From: Ruthenibacterium sp.
Lineage (GTDB): Bacteria > Bacillota > Clostridia > Oscillospirales > Ruminococcaceae
Direction of reading: 5' to 3'
DNA length: 41,389 nucleotides
Assembly: GCA_020025235.1 (NCBI GenBank)
Contig: JAHHSL010000013.1
Location: 1 to 41,389 of the forward strand
Shown here in pieces: positions 31,901 to 38,329 of this stretch; within the stretch, counting starts at the first letter, position 1; each line of letters starts with the position of its first letter. The notes below the pieces were generated by a model. It made no database searches, was not told the DNA's origin, and saw only the letters and a program-made list of their open reading frames with translations. Made by a program: the position numbers and the translations under genes.

Positions 31901-32705
31901 AGAGCAGGCGCTGCCCGATTTTGTGGATCTGCACGAGCGCAAAACCCGCACCCCGACGCCGCTTGTTCCGGACGGCGTTGTCATCACCGAAAAATTCAGC
32001 AATGACACCGGCCTTACGGCAGGCGATGTCCTGCCCGTTTCCAACGGCAGACACCACAGGTCGGAACTGCCGATCACCGGCGTTGCGGAAAACTATGTCG
32101 AAACCTATGTCTACATGACGCCCGGCACCTATGAGCGCGCATTCGGGGATGTGCCGGAGCCGAACTCCGTGCTGTGCATCCTGCCCGAAGCGGGCGCGGA
32201 TGTGCCCGAAGCGCTCAGTGCCGCACTTCTTGACGTGGACGGCGTCGCGGGGCTGACAGGCATGAACGCGATGCGCTCGAGCCTTGACGATACGATCGCA
32301 AGCATCAACTATGTTGTCTATGTCATCATCCTGTGCGCGGGTCTGCTGGCGTTTGTGGTGCTGTATAATCTGATGAACATCAACGTCACCGAACGCGCAA
32401 AGGAGATCGCCACGATCAAGGTGCTCGGCTTCTATGAAAAGGAAGTGCAGGCGTATGTCTACCGCGAATCGAACATCCTTTCCCTCATCGGCATGATCGC
32501 GGGGCTGTTCGGCGGCGTATTGCTGCACAAATTCATTATGACGACCGTTGAAGTCGATATGGTCATGTTCGGCCAGCAGATCAAGCCGTTGAGCTTTCTT
32601 TTCAGCGCCGTGCTGACACTGGTATTCGCCCAGTTTGTGAACCTTGTCATGCGCCGCAAGCTGCGCGGCATCAGCATGGTGGAAAGCATGAAAGCACCGG
32701 AATGA
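28998..32705 (+). CDS. Large FtsX-family ABC permease with a long coiled-coil insertion
   Basis: A 1235-residue permease. Membrane segment 1 is near residues 18-40, followed by an extracellular MacB-like domain to about 260. Residues about 265-677 are an Ala/Glu/Lys/Gln-rich region with repeated LADxxKEL/LAEGEKQL-type units, predicted as long coiled coil. An FtsX domain with three membrane segments starts near 704, a second membrane segment set with an extracellular domain runs from about 870, and the last FtsX domain (three segments) is near 1104-1222. The start is a GTG with a weak ribosome site, so it probably depends on coupling to the ATPase. The substrate is unknown; the coiled coil suggests reach across the cell wall. 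Confidence 0.92.
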   Translation: MKKTYRKVILRTLKGTFSRFAAIAAIVALGVGLLSGLMAMPIDMRDTIDRYFDRQHMHDLRIVSPLGLTDDDVRAIRDTEGVDEVMPAYMADVFMDAGETKNIVTRVHSLPSAQIEEREPENYLNRIDIIEGRLPVRRGECVVVKSRPGAPDDTYAIGTTLHAAETNGDLSDTLADTDFKIVGIAQTSCYFSVARENASIGDGTVALKIYVGEESFSQKAYSEIFVSVDGARDLSSETQGYRTLVGETAQRIEALAPERCTARFNEVKAEIEQQLADGRKELADARRDADEQFADAEAQLADGRKELEQAEAALADAKRQIATGEKELAAGKQSLPGTLQEQSAKLAEGKAALVEGKQKLAENEALLAAKRQELADAKAKLEAAKQLIPALEPPLAEAEQQTAALGAKLPGLRAARDRAQADYDAAADAADLPGKQAAFDTAAQREAAAAAALQSAQQAVADGMAADGCATEQEWLAQQPETAGAALAARDSSQLAHTQAAAEKQTAETELAAARAAAAPAQAALSAAENQLALAEGAYNTAAASLASLRRQVDDAKRMIAEGEPQIIEGEKQLAEGEKQLAAARNQLLEAEKAIVRGESALNLAPTLAQLKTDLAEQQLAGAREKAADGEAELRSGQEEYEKNEAEYLAQKADAERQMADAEQQLADGEKQLAELEVPEWFVLDRTDHVSASNFLSDVDKLEAITTVFPIFFFLVAALVALTTMTRMVDEERLQIGTLKALGYHRGQIMFKYLFYAWAATLAGGVLGLAFGFTVLPAVIWNAYGTMYSIPDFRCMFHTDIAVLGVGAALLCTGLATWNACSRTLREWAAQLLLPKAPAAGKRILLERITPVWKRMKFTHKVTARNLFRYKKRFFMTVIGVAGCTSLLVTGFGLKDSIGDIVSKQFSDIFTYDFMLTLSDDRALENDAFRAVMDDPGQVKKYLPAHQERVSLDVGGESYDLYLFVPQTEQALPDFVDLHERKTRTPTPLVPDGVVITEKFSNDTGLTAGDVLPVSNGRHHRSELPITGVAENYVETYVYMTPGTYERAFGDVPEPNSVLCILPEAGADVPEALSAALLDVDGVAGLTGMNAMRSSLDDTIASINYVVYVIILCAGLLAFVVLYNLMNINVTERAKEIATIKVLGFYEKEVQAYVYRESNILSLIGMIAGLFGGVLLHKFIMTTVEVDMVMFGQQIKPLSFLFSAVLTLVFAQFVNLVMRRKLRGISMVESMKAPE

Positions 32706-32864
32706 TCGGGCGCGGCACGCTCTTTTGCACGGGGCGCTTTTCCCCTTGTGCGCGGCACGCTTTGAAGGCGGCATCCCGCATTTTACGCCCGGTGCGGCGT
32801 CTTCGCACGGGCGGCGCACTGCGGCGGCAGGCTCTTTTTCTGCCGCACGTTCCCTTTGCGCAAA

Positions 32865-32913
32865 ACCGGCACTGCAGACTTTTGCTTACCTGTCCGCAGT
32901 GCCGGTCCTTTTT
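32865..32913 (+). terminator. Terminator downstream of the ABC operon
   Basis: A stem of about 14 pairs (32865-32879 with 32892-32906, one bulge) followed by CCTTTTT. It lies 160 bases after the permease stop. The sequence 32706-32864 holds a smaller hairpin (GCGGCAG/CTGCCGC) and no gene I can support. Confidence 0.75.
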
Positions 32914-32923
32914 GTAAATAAAG

Positions 32924-32936
32924 TTTGAACTTCAAA
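32924..32936. promoter_or_regulatory. FabT-like operator 1
   Basis: TTTGAACTTCAAA, a 13-base palindrome around a central C, 7 bases upstream of the -35 of the marR promoter. It resembles the FabT motif TTTGA-N3-TCAAA. Confidence 0.72.
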
Positions 32937-32943
32937 ATATCTG

Positions 32944-32972
32944 TTGACATTTTGCGCCGCACGCCGTATAAT
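32944..32972 (+). promoter_or_regulatory. Consensus sigma-A promoter of the marR gene
   Basis: TTGACA (32944-32949), exactly 17 bases, TATAAT (32967-32972). Both hexamers are consensus. The start falls near 32979, just before operator 2. Confidence 0.88.
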
Positions 32973-32981
32973 CACAAATAA

Positions 32982-32994
32982 TTTGAACTTCAAA
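32982..32994. promoter_or_regulatory. FabT-like operator 2
   Basis: A second exact copy of TTTGAACTTCAAA, 58 bases downstream of the first and covering about +3 to +15. A repressor bound to both would enclose the promoter. Confidence 0.72.
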
Positions 32995-33020
32995 CCATTT
33001 TGCCGAAAGGAGGTGTCCGC

Positions 33021-33476
33021 ATGACGGATACCGAAGCCGCGCTCAACGAATTTCTGGTGTGCGTATTCAACGATATCCTGCGTCTGGAGGAGCTGAATCT
33101 GCACGGCGGGCCGAACCGCGACCTTTCCGTTTCGGAAATGCATGTGCTGGAGGCCGTGGAAAAAGCCGCAGCCCAGGCGCCCGAAGGCGCGGGCATGGCA
33201 GAGGTTGCATCAAAGCTTGCCGTGACGTCCGGCACATTGAGCGTTGCCGTCAAAACGCTTGAACACAAGGGCTATCTTGTGCGCCGGCGCGGTGTGCGCG
33301 ACAAACGGCGCGTCACGGTCGCCCTGACGGAAAAGGCACAGCCCGCGCTGCGCCGCCACGCCGCCTTTCACGAAGCGCTTGTCGCGCGCGCCGCAGCGCA
33401 TTTGAGCGAACAGCAGACGCAGGCGCTGATCGCGGCGCTTACCTCTCTGCATGCCTTTTTTACCGAACCCGAATAA
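33021..33476 (+). CDS. MarR-family regulator resembling FabT
   Basis: A 151-residue winged-helix regulator. The N-terminal segment NEFLVCVFNDILRLEELNL, the EMHVLEAVEKAA helix and the VTSGTLSVAVKTLEHKGYLVRRRGVRDKRR recognition region closely follow the pattern of streptococcal FabT, the repressor of fatty acid synthesis. The twin TTTGAACTTCAAA sites around its promoter match the FabT-type motif, so autorepression is likely. I start it at 33021 behind AAAGGAGG. No fab genes are in the window; the next gene is a DegV-type fatty-acid-binding protein, which supports a lipid link. The FabT call is inferred. Confidence 0.85.
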   Translation: MTDTEAALNEFLVCVFNDILRLEELNLHGGPNRDLSVSEMHVLEAVEKAAAQAPEGAGMAEVASKLAVTSGTLSVAVKTLEHKGYLVRRRGVRDKRRVTVALTEKAQPALRRHAAFHEALVARAAAHLSEQQTQALIAALTSLHAFFTEPE

Positions 33477-33524
33477 AAAACCGTGCCGCCCGAACGCGCG
33501 GCAGCAAAGAACAGGAGAATTGCC

Positions 33525-34388
33525 ATGATCCGCATCCTTACCGATTCCACCGCCGACCTTCTGCCGCAGCAAGCCAGTGCACTGGGCGTGCGCGTAGTCC
33601 CGCTTACGATCCATTTCGGCGACACGCATTTTCTGGACGGCGTCGAGCTGACGAGCGAGCAGTTTTACGGCATGCTGGCCGGCTGCGAAAAGCTGCCCAC
33701 GACAAGCCAGCCCGCGCCCGGTGAATTCCTGCGCGAATTTCTGGATGCGCGCGACGCCGGGGATGACGTGATCTGCATCCTGCTTTCCTCCGCACTTTCC
33801 GGCACGTTCCAAAGCGCGCAGATCGCAGCGGCCGAAGCGGATTATGACCGCATCTTCCTTGTGGACAGCTGCAGCGTCACCCTGGGTCTGCAGCTGCTGG
33901 TGCGCCGCGCGGCGCACCTTGCCGCAGCCGGCCTTACCGCGCCGGAAATTGCCGAACATCTGGAACAGGCAAAGCAGCACCTGCGTCTGTTTGCCATTGT
34001 GGATACCCTGAAATATCTGCACCGCGGCGGGCGCCTTTCCGCAGCCGCCGCACTGGCGGGCGGGCTTTTGGGCGTAAAGCCGCTTATCACGATCACGCAG
34101 GAGGGCAGCATCAGCCTTGCGGGCAAAGCGCGCGGGCTGCCCGGCGCATATGTGGCGCTGTTCAAAAAAATCGACGAAGCGGGCGGCATTGCCGACCCGG
34201 ACAGCGTTTTGGTGGGCAGCACGGGCACTGCCGACAGCACCGGCCCGATCGTGCGCTATCTGACGCAGAACCTTTCCCTGCCCGAACCGGGCGTGTATTC
34301 GATCGGCGCAGTCGTCGGCACGCACGCAGGCCCCGGCGCGTGCGGCATCGCCTTTTTTGCGAAGGACAGCTTTGCCGAAAACGACTGA
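33525..34388 (+). CDS. DegV family fatty-acid-binding protein
   Basis: A 287-residue protein with the DegV start IRILTDSTADL, the PTTSQPAPGEF loop and LSSALSGTFQSA, and the later DTLKYLHRGGRLS segment. DegV/FakB proteins bind a fatty acid between two domains; FakB proteins present it to the kinase FakA, whose gene is not in the window. I start it at 33525 behind AGGAGA. It lies 48 bases after the FabT-like regulator, so cotranscription from the twin-operator promoter is likely and would join fatty acid uptake to the regulator. Confidence 0.93.
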   Translation: MIRILTDSTADLLPQQASALGVRVVPLTIHFGDTHFLDGVELTSEQFYGMLAGCEKLPTTSQPAPGEFLREFLDARDAGDDVICILLSSALSGTFQSAQIAAAEADYDRIFLVDSCSVTLGLQLLVRRAAHLAAAGLTAPEIAEHLEQAKQHLRLFAIVDTLKYLHRGGRLSAAAALAGGLLGVKPLITITQEGSISLAGKARGLPGAYVALFKKIDEAGGIADPDSVLVGSTGTADSTGPIVRYLTQNLSLPEPGVYSIGAVVGTHAGPGACGIAFFAKDSFAEND

Positions 34389-34403
34389 ACGCCGGCTTTC
34401 TGC

Positions 34404-34432
34404 GTGACAATCGCCGCCCGGCGTGCTATACT
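34404..34432 (+). promoter_or_regulatory. Promoter of the small DUF6472 gene
   Basis: GTGACA (34404-34409), a 17-base spacer and TATACT (34427-34432). Start expected near 34439, about 40 bases before the TTG start. Confidence 0.62.
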
Positions 34433-34481
34433 TTTCAGCAAAGGGGCGCTGTGCACCCCGTTTTGCAAGAGGTGATACCGT

Positions 34482-34655
34482 TTGGCAGCAAACTGTGAAG
34501 AATGTACCTATTTTGATTATGACGAGGAGCTTGGCGCTTACTACTGCACCATGGATCTGGACGAAGACCTTATGGAGCGTTTTCTGCGCGGCGCGGCGGG
34601 GGACTGCCCCTTTTACCGCCGCGGCGACGATTACCTGACCGCCCGCAGGCAGTAG
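34482..34655 (+). CDS. Small four-cysteine protein, DUF6472 family
   Basis: A 57-residue acidic protein starting at a TTG behind AGAGGTGAT; it begins (M)AANCEECTYFDYDEE and contains YYCTMDLDEDLMERFL and GDCPFYRRGDDY. Cysteines C5, C8, C22 and C42 are spaced like a small metal (zinc) site. I recognise the pattern as the DUF6472 family of Clostridia, whose function is unknown. It has its own promoter and a terminator 28 bases downstream, so it is a single-gene unit. No ATG is available in frame, which is why gene finders may miss it. Confidence 0.82.
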   Translation: MAANCEECTYFDYDEELGAYYCTMDLDEDLMERFLRGAAGDCPFYRRGDDYLTARRQ

Positions 34656-34683
34656 CGGCCGGTTTTCTTGCATCCCGCACAAA

Positions 34684-34725
34684 AAAACAGAGCGCTTTTT
34701 GTAAAAAGCGCTCTGTTTTCTTTTT
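34684..34725. terminator. Bidirectional terminator
   Basis: A stem of about 16 pairs (34684-34700 with 34703-34719) rich in A on the left and T on the right; T runs follow on both strands. It ends the DUF6472 gene on the plus strand and the formate/nitrite channel gene on the minus strand. Confidence 0.88.
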
Positions 34726-34751
34726 CCGTATTTTTGTGCCGCACACAGCGC

Positions 34752-35576
34752 TTACTGCTTTGTGCGGTGGCAGTACCACATCAGCGCGCCGATCGCCGTG
34801 CCGCCGAGGATATTGCCCAGCGTCACGGGCAGAAGATTGCCCAGCAGAAAGCTGCCGACCGTCAGGCGGGAAAGATCCAGTCCCGCTTCCGCCGCAAGCT
34901 GCGCATACGCCGGAACGGTTTTTGCCATAAGCCCCGCCGGGATATAGTACATATTGGCAACGCAGTGTTCAAAGCCGCTGATGACAAAATAGCACACCGG
35001 CAGAAACGCCGCCATGATGCGGCTTGCGGCATCGGTGGAAACCATGGCCATAAGCACGCCCAGACACACCAGCACGTTGCAGAAAAAGCCCATGACAAAC
35101 GCATTGGCAAACGGCATCGTGCACTTGGCAAGCGCACAGCGCATCGTATACACGGCAAGCTGCCCGCCGGAATACCGCAGCTGCCCGAAATACACACAGC
35201 CCGCCGCCACCAGCAGCGAACCCGCAAAATTTGCCGCATACACAATGCCCCAGCTGCGCAGCATCGCGCGCGCAGAGCATTTCTTTTCCAGCACGGAAAT
35301 CACGATCAGGTTGTTGCCCGTGAAAAGCTCTGCACCCATAAGCACAACCATGCCAAGGCCGAACGGGAACAAAAGCCCCAAAACCATGCGCGCCGTCCAC
35401 GCATTTTCAATGCCGTACACCGCCGTATTCGTGGCGCTGCAGCCCAGTGCGATCAGCACGCCGGCAAGGATGCCAAGCAAAATCAGCGGCCCTGCCGCGC
35501 GTTTTGTTTTTCCCGCACCGACGCCGGCATATTTTGCCACGATCTCGGACGGATTCAGACTCAGTTGATTCATCAT
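34752..35576 (-). CDS. Formate/nitrite transporter family channel
   Basis: A 274-residue membrane protein of the FNT family (FocA/NirC/hydrosulfide channel). Family signatures: MGAELFTGNNL in the first half and ISGFEHCVANMYYIP in the second, with the pore histidine. Six membrane spans are visible. Members form pentamers that pass formate, nitrite or hydrosulfide; the substrate is not decided here, but formate fits an anaerobe. The ATG follows AGGGGT. It has its own promoter and shares a terminator with the converging DUF6472 gene. Confidence 0.92.
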   Translation of the reverse strand: MMNQLSLNPSEIVAKYAGVGAGKTKRAAGPLILLGILAGVLIALGCSATNTAVYGIENAWTARMVLGLLFPFGLGMVVLMGAELFTGNNLIVISVLEKKCSARAMLRSWGIVYAANFAGSLLVAAGCVYFGQLRYSGGQLAVYTMRCALAKCTMPFANAFVMGFFCNVLVCLGVLMAMVSTDAASRIMAAFLPVCYFVISGFEHCVANMYYIPAGLMAKTVPAYAQLAAEAGLDLSRLTVGSFLLGNLLPVTLGNILGGTAIGALMWYCHRTKQ

Positions 35577-35609
35577 AAAATACCCCTTTTTTTAAACAGA
35601 CCGTTTTTT

Positions 35610-35638
35610 ACTTTACCAGAAAGCGGCGTATTTTACAA
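35610..35638 (-). promoter_or_regulatory. Promoter of the FNT channel gene
   Basis: TTGTAA (35633-35638), a 17-base spacer ending TGG, TAAAGT (35610-35615). Confidence 0.6.
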
Positions 35639-35694
35639 GGCTGATCCGACGTTTTCCGCTATTATTTTCCGTTTGCGAAAAACGGCTGCGGCGG

Positions 35695-35723
35695 TTGCCG
35701 ATTGCGCCGGTGTGTGCTATGAT
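35695..35723 (+). promoter_or_regulatory. Promoter of folA and following genes
   Basis: TTGCCG (35695-35700), a 17-base spacer and TATGAT (35718-35723). The start is expected near 35730, about 23 bases before the ATG. Confidence 0.65.
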
Positions 35724-35752
35724 GAAGGCATGCAAAAAAAGGGGGCGTTTTT

Positions 35753-36235
35753 ATGCAGATGATCGCACTGATCGACCGGGAAAACGGCATCGGCTGCGGC
35801 GGGCGGCAGATCGTCTATATCCCGGAGGATCTTGCCCGCTTTCGGGCGCTGACGCTCGGGCACACCGTCATTCTCGGGCGCAAAACGCTCGCCTGTTTCC
35901 CGAACGGGCTTCCGCTTGCGGGGCGGCGCAATCTGGTCCTTTCCCGCAGCCCCGGATTGCAGGTGCCGGGGGCGGAGGTTTTTTCCTCTCTGGACGCACT
36001 GGTGCGTGCCGCCGGGCCCGATGCCTTTGTCATCGGCGGCGAATCGGTCTACCGCCAGCTTCTTGTGCACTGCGATACCGTGCACCTGACGCGCGTTGAC
36101 GAAACATTTGAAGCCGACCGCTTTTTCCCCGCACTGGAAAACGACCCCGACTGGGCGCTTTGTGCGCAGTCCGAACCGATGCAAAGCGGCGCGCTTCGTT
36201 TTTGTTATCTTACTTACCGGCGGAAAACACGCTGA
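35753..36235 (+). CDS. folA: Dihydrofolate reductase
   Basis: A 160-residue enzyme that reduces dihydrofolate with NADPH. It shows MIALIDRENGIGCGG, IPEDLARF (D26, the catalytic acid; the usual E. coli D27), GHTVILGRKT and FVIGGESVYRQL. The Met20-loop tryptophan of E. coli is replaced here (GCGGRQIVY), within normal variation. The ribosome site is AGGGGG. No thymidylate synthase gene is adjacent. It is followed 30 bases later by an SDR gene and is probably cotranscribed with it. Confidence 0.93.
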   Translation: MQMIALIDRENGIGCGGRQIVYIPEDLARFRALTLGHTVILGRKTLACFPNGLPLAGRRNLVLSRSPGLQVPGAEVFSSLDALVRAAGPDAFVIGGESVYRQLLVHCDTVHLTRVDETFEADRFFPALENDPDWALCAQSEPMQSGALRFCYLTYRRKTR

Positions 36236-36265
36236 TTTTCTGCCGAAAAAGAAACGGAGGAAGGT

Positions 36266-37297
36266 ATGAAAGCTTTATTCATCGGCGGCACCGGCCTCAT
36301 CAGCTCGGCCTGTGCCCGCCTTGCCGCCGCCCGCGGGTGGGAGCTTACCGTCGTCAACCGCGGCACAAAGCCCGAACGCGTGCCCGAGGGCGTGCGCGTC
36401 ATCACGGCGAATGTGCGCGGCGAACTGCCTGCGGATTTCCTTTGCGGCGAACACTTTGACGCCGTGGCGGATTTCATCGCCTATTTCAAAGAGGATATCG
36501 AACGCGATATCCGGCTGTTTTCGGGCAGGACCGATCAGTTCCTGTTCATCAGCAGCGCATCGGCGTACCAAAAGCCGATCGCCGCACTGCCGATCACCGA
36601 AAGCACCCCGCTCATCAACCCGTACTGGAACTATTCCCGCTGGAAGATCGAATGTGAAGCGCGGCTGATGCAGGCCATGCGGGAAGAAGGCTTCCCCGTG
36701 ACGATCGTCCGCCCGAGCCAGACGTATTCCGGCGAAAAGATCCCCCTTGGGCTAAAGGGCGACAACGGCGCATGGCAGACGATTTTGCGTCTGCGCGAAG
36801 GCAGGCGCATCATCATCCCCGGCGACGGCACGGCGCTGTGGACGTCGACGCACGCCGATGATTTTGCCGAGGGCTTTGTCGGCCTTATGGGCAATCCGCG
36901 CGCACTCGGCGCAGCGGTGCACATCACCACCGACGAAGCGCTGACGTGGGATCAGATCTACACCGTGCTTGCCGCCACGCAGAACGTGCCGCTGCACGGC
37001 GTGCATATGGCAAGCGATTTCATCTCCGAATGCGGACGCAGCGCCGGTTACGAGCTGGAAGGCCCGCAGCAGGGCGACAAAACCGCAAACGTGATGTTCG
37101 ATAACAGCAGGATCCGCAGCCTTGTGCCGACATTCCGCCCGAAGATCAGCATGGCGGAAGGCATCCGCCGCGGGGTGCAATATATCGAAGCGCACCCCGA
37201 ATGTCAGGTGCCCGACCCGAAGTTCGATGCATTCTGCGAACGTCTGCTTGCGGCGCACGATGCGGCGCTGAAAGCGTTCCGTTCATCCGTTCTGTAA
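36266..37297 (+). CDS. NAD-dependent epimerase/dehydratase family (extended SDR) protein
   Basis: A 343-residue protein with a dinucleotide-binding start IGGTGLISSACARLA, the SSASAY serine segment and the YSRWK catalytic Tyr-x3-Lys near residues 121-125. The order matches extended short-chain dehydrogenases such as sugar-nucleotide epimerases; the atypical CSP41-like group is another possibility. The substrate cannot be given. The ATG follows GGAGGAAGG. It lies between folA and the acyltransferase-like gene, all on the plus strand, but with no obvious shared pathway. Confidence 0.88.
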   Translation: MKALFIGGTGLISSACARLAAARGWELTVVNRGTKPERVPEGVRVITANVRGELPADFLCGEHFDAVADFIAYFKEDIERDIRLFSGRTDQFLFISSASAYQKPIAALPITESTPLINPYWNYSRWKIECEARLMQAMREEGFPVTIVRPSQTYSGEKIPLGLKGDNGAWQTILRLREGRRIIIPGDGTALWTSTHADDFAEGFVGLMGNPRALGAAVHITTDEALTWDQIYTVLAATQNVPLHGVHMASDFISECGRSAGYELEGPQQGDKTANVMFDNSRIRSLVPTFRPKISMAEGIRRGVQYIEAHPECQVPDPKFDAFCERLLAAHDAALKAFRSSVL

Positions 37298-37340
37298 TTT
37301 TTAATAAAAAATATACTATTTGTAATATCAGGAGGCTATC

Positions 37341-38237
37341 ATGACCACTCTTGCTTTTCCCGCTCCGGAGCAGGCGGCGGCGCTTGCCCGTGAATTGAAT
37401 CTTGAGGAATGTGTCTGCCGCGCCGTGGCAGCACAGGCAACTGCGGCGCTGCTGGACGAATGCCGCGAAGAGATCTATGCACTGACGCAGCCGGAAACTG
37501 CCGAAGACGCATACAACCGTCTGGTACAGCGCTTTGCGGACAGCGACCCCGACGGCATGAAGATGCTTGCCGTCTATCTTGCCGCGGCCTGCATCACGCG
37601 CAGCCGCTATGCACAGCTGGGCTTTGCCGATTCGATGTTTTTGGACAGCTTCGGCTGCATGCGCCGCTTTATCAGTGAAACGCACCGCTATACCGGACGC
37701 TATGCGTTCGACCGCGCGTTCTGGGCATGGCGTCAGCTTTCGTGCGTTTTGTTCCGCCTGGGCGCACTGGAATTTGAATACCGCCTTGTGAAAGAAAACG
37801 AAGCGCCGATCCCCGATGCGCCCGTGGGCACGCCGATCCTTTCGGTGCACATCCCTTCGGACGCCGCGCTTTCGCAGGATGCCCTGCAGGATTCCTACGC
37901 ACAGGCCGGGCGCTTTTTTGCACAGCAGGGCGCATGCATCTGCGCGCACGGCGCACCGAAGCTGATGATGTGCGGCTCGTGGCTGCTTTCCCCCGAACTG
38001 CAGACGCTGCTGAACGAGGATTCCGGCATCCACCGCTTTGCCAAAGAGTACACGATCTATGCCGTCGATCCGGACAGCGAAGCCTTTTATGAATGGCTGT
38101 TCGATAAAAAGAAAGACCCCGCCGAAATGCCGCAGAAAACCAGCCTGCAGCGCAAGGCAGCCGCTCACCTTGCCAAGGGCGGCAAGCTGGGCGCCGCACG
38201 CGGCGTGAAGAAGGACTTCCGCCTGATTGCCGGATGA
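37341..38237 (+). CDS. Acyltransferase domain-containing protein (DUF5596/GNAT-like)
   Basis: A 298-residue soluble protein. The N-terminal half is helical; the C-terminal half has LSVHIPSDAALSQDALQDSYAQA and MMCGSWLLSPELQTLL, which I associate with the GNAT-like C-terminal domain of Clostridial DUF5596 proteins. The catalytic activity and substrate are not known. The ATG follows AGGAGG. A lone TATACT at 37312-37317 in the AT-rich 43-base gap could mark an internal promoter, but its -35 is weak. The C-terminus is basic. Confidence 0.68.
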   Translation: MTTLAFPAPEQAAALARELNLEECVCRAVAAQATAALLDECREEIYALTQPETAEDAYNRLVQRFADSDPDGMKMLAVYLAAACITRSRYAQLGFADSMFLDSFGCMRRFISETHRYTGRYAFDRAFWAWRQLSCVLFRLGALEFEYRLVKENEAPIPDAPVGTPILSVHIPSDAALSQDALQDSYAQAGRFFAQQGACICAHGAPKLMMCGSWLLSPELQTLLNEDSGIHRFAKEYTIYAVDPDSEAFYEWLFDKKKDPAEMPQKTSLQRKAAAHLAKGGKLGAARGVKKDFRLIAG

Positions 38238-38268
38238 TCCGCCGCACCGCTTTTTCAGTACAAAAAGA

Positions 38269-38329
38269 ACGCTCCCCGACGCCGGTGCACCCTGCACCGT
38301 CCGTTCGCCGGGGAGCGTTTTGTTTTTTC
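38269..38329. terminator. Bidirectional terminator between the acyltransferase and GH31 genes
   Basis: A perfect 11-base stem (38269-38279 with 38310-38320) with an inner GGTGCA/TGCACC hairpin; T runs follow on the plus strand (38319 onward), and TTTTT follows on the minus strand. It separates two convergent genes. Confidence 0.82.
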
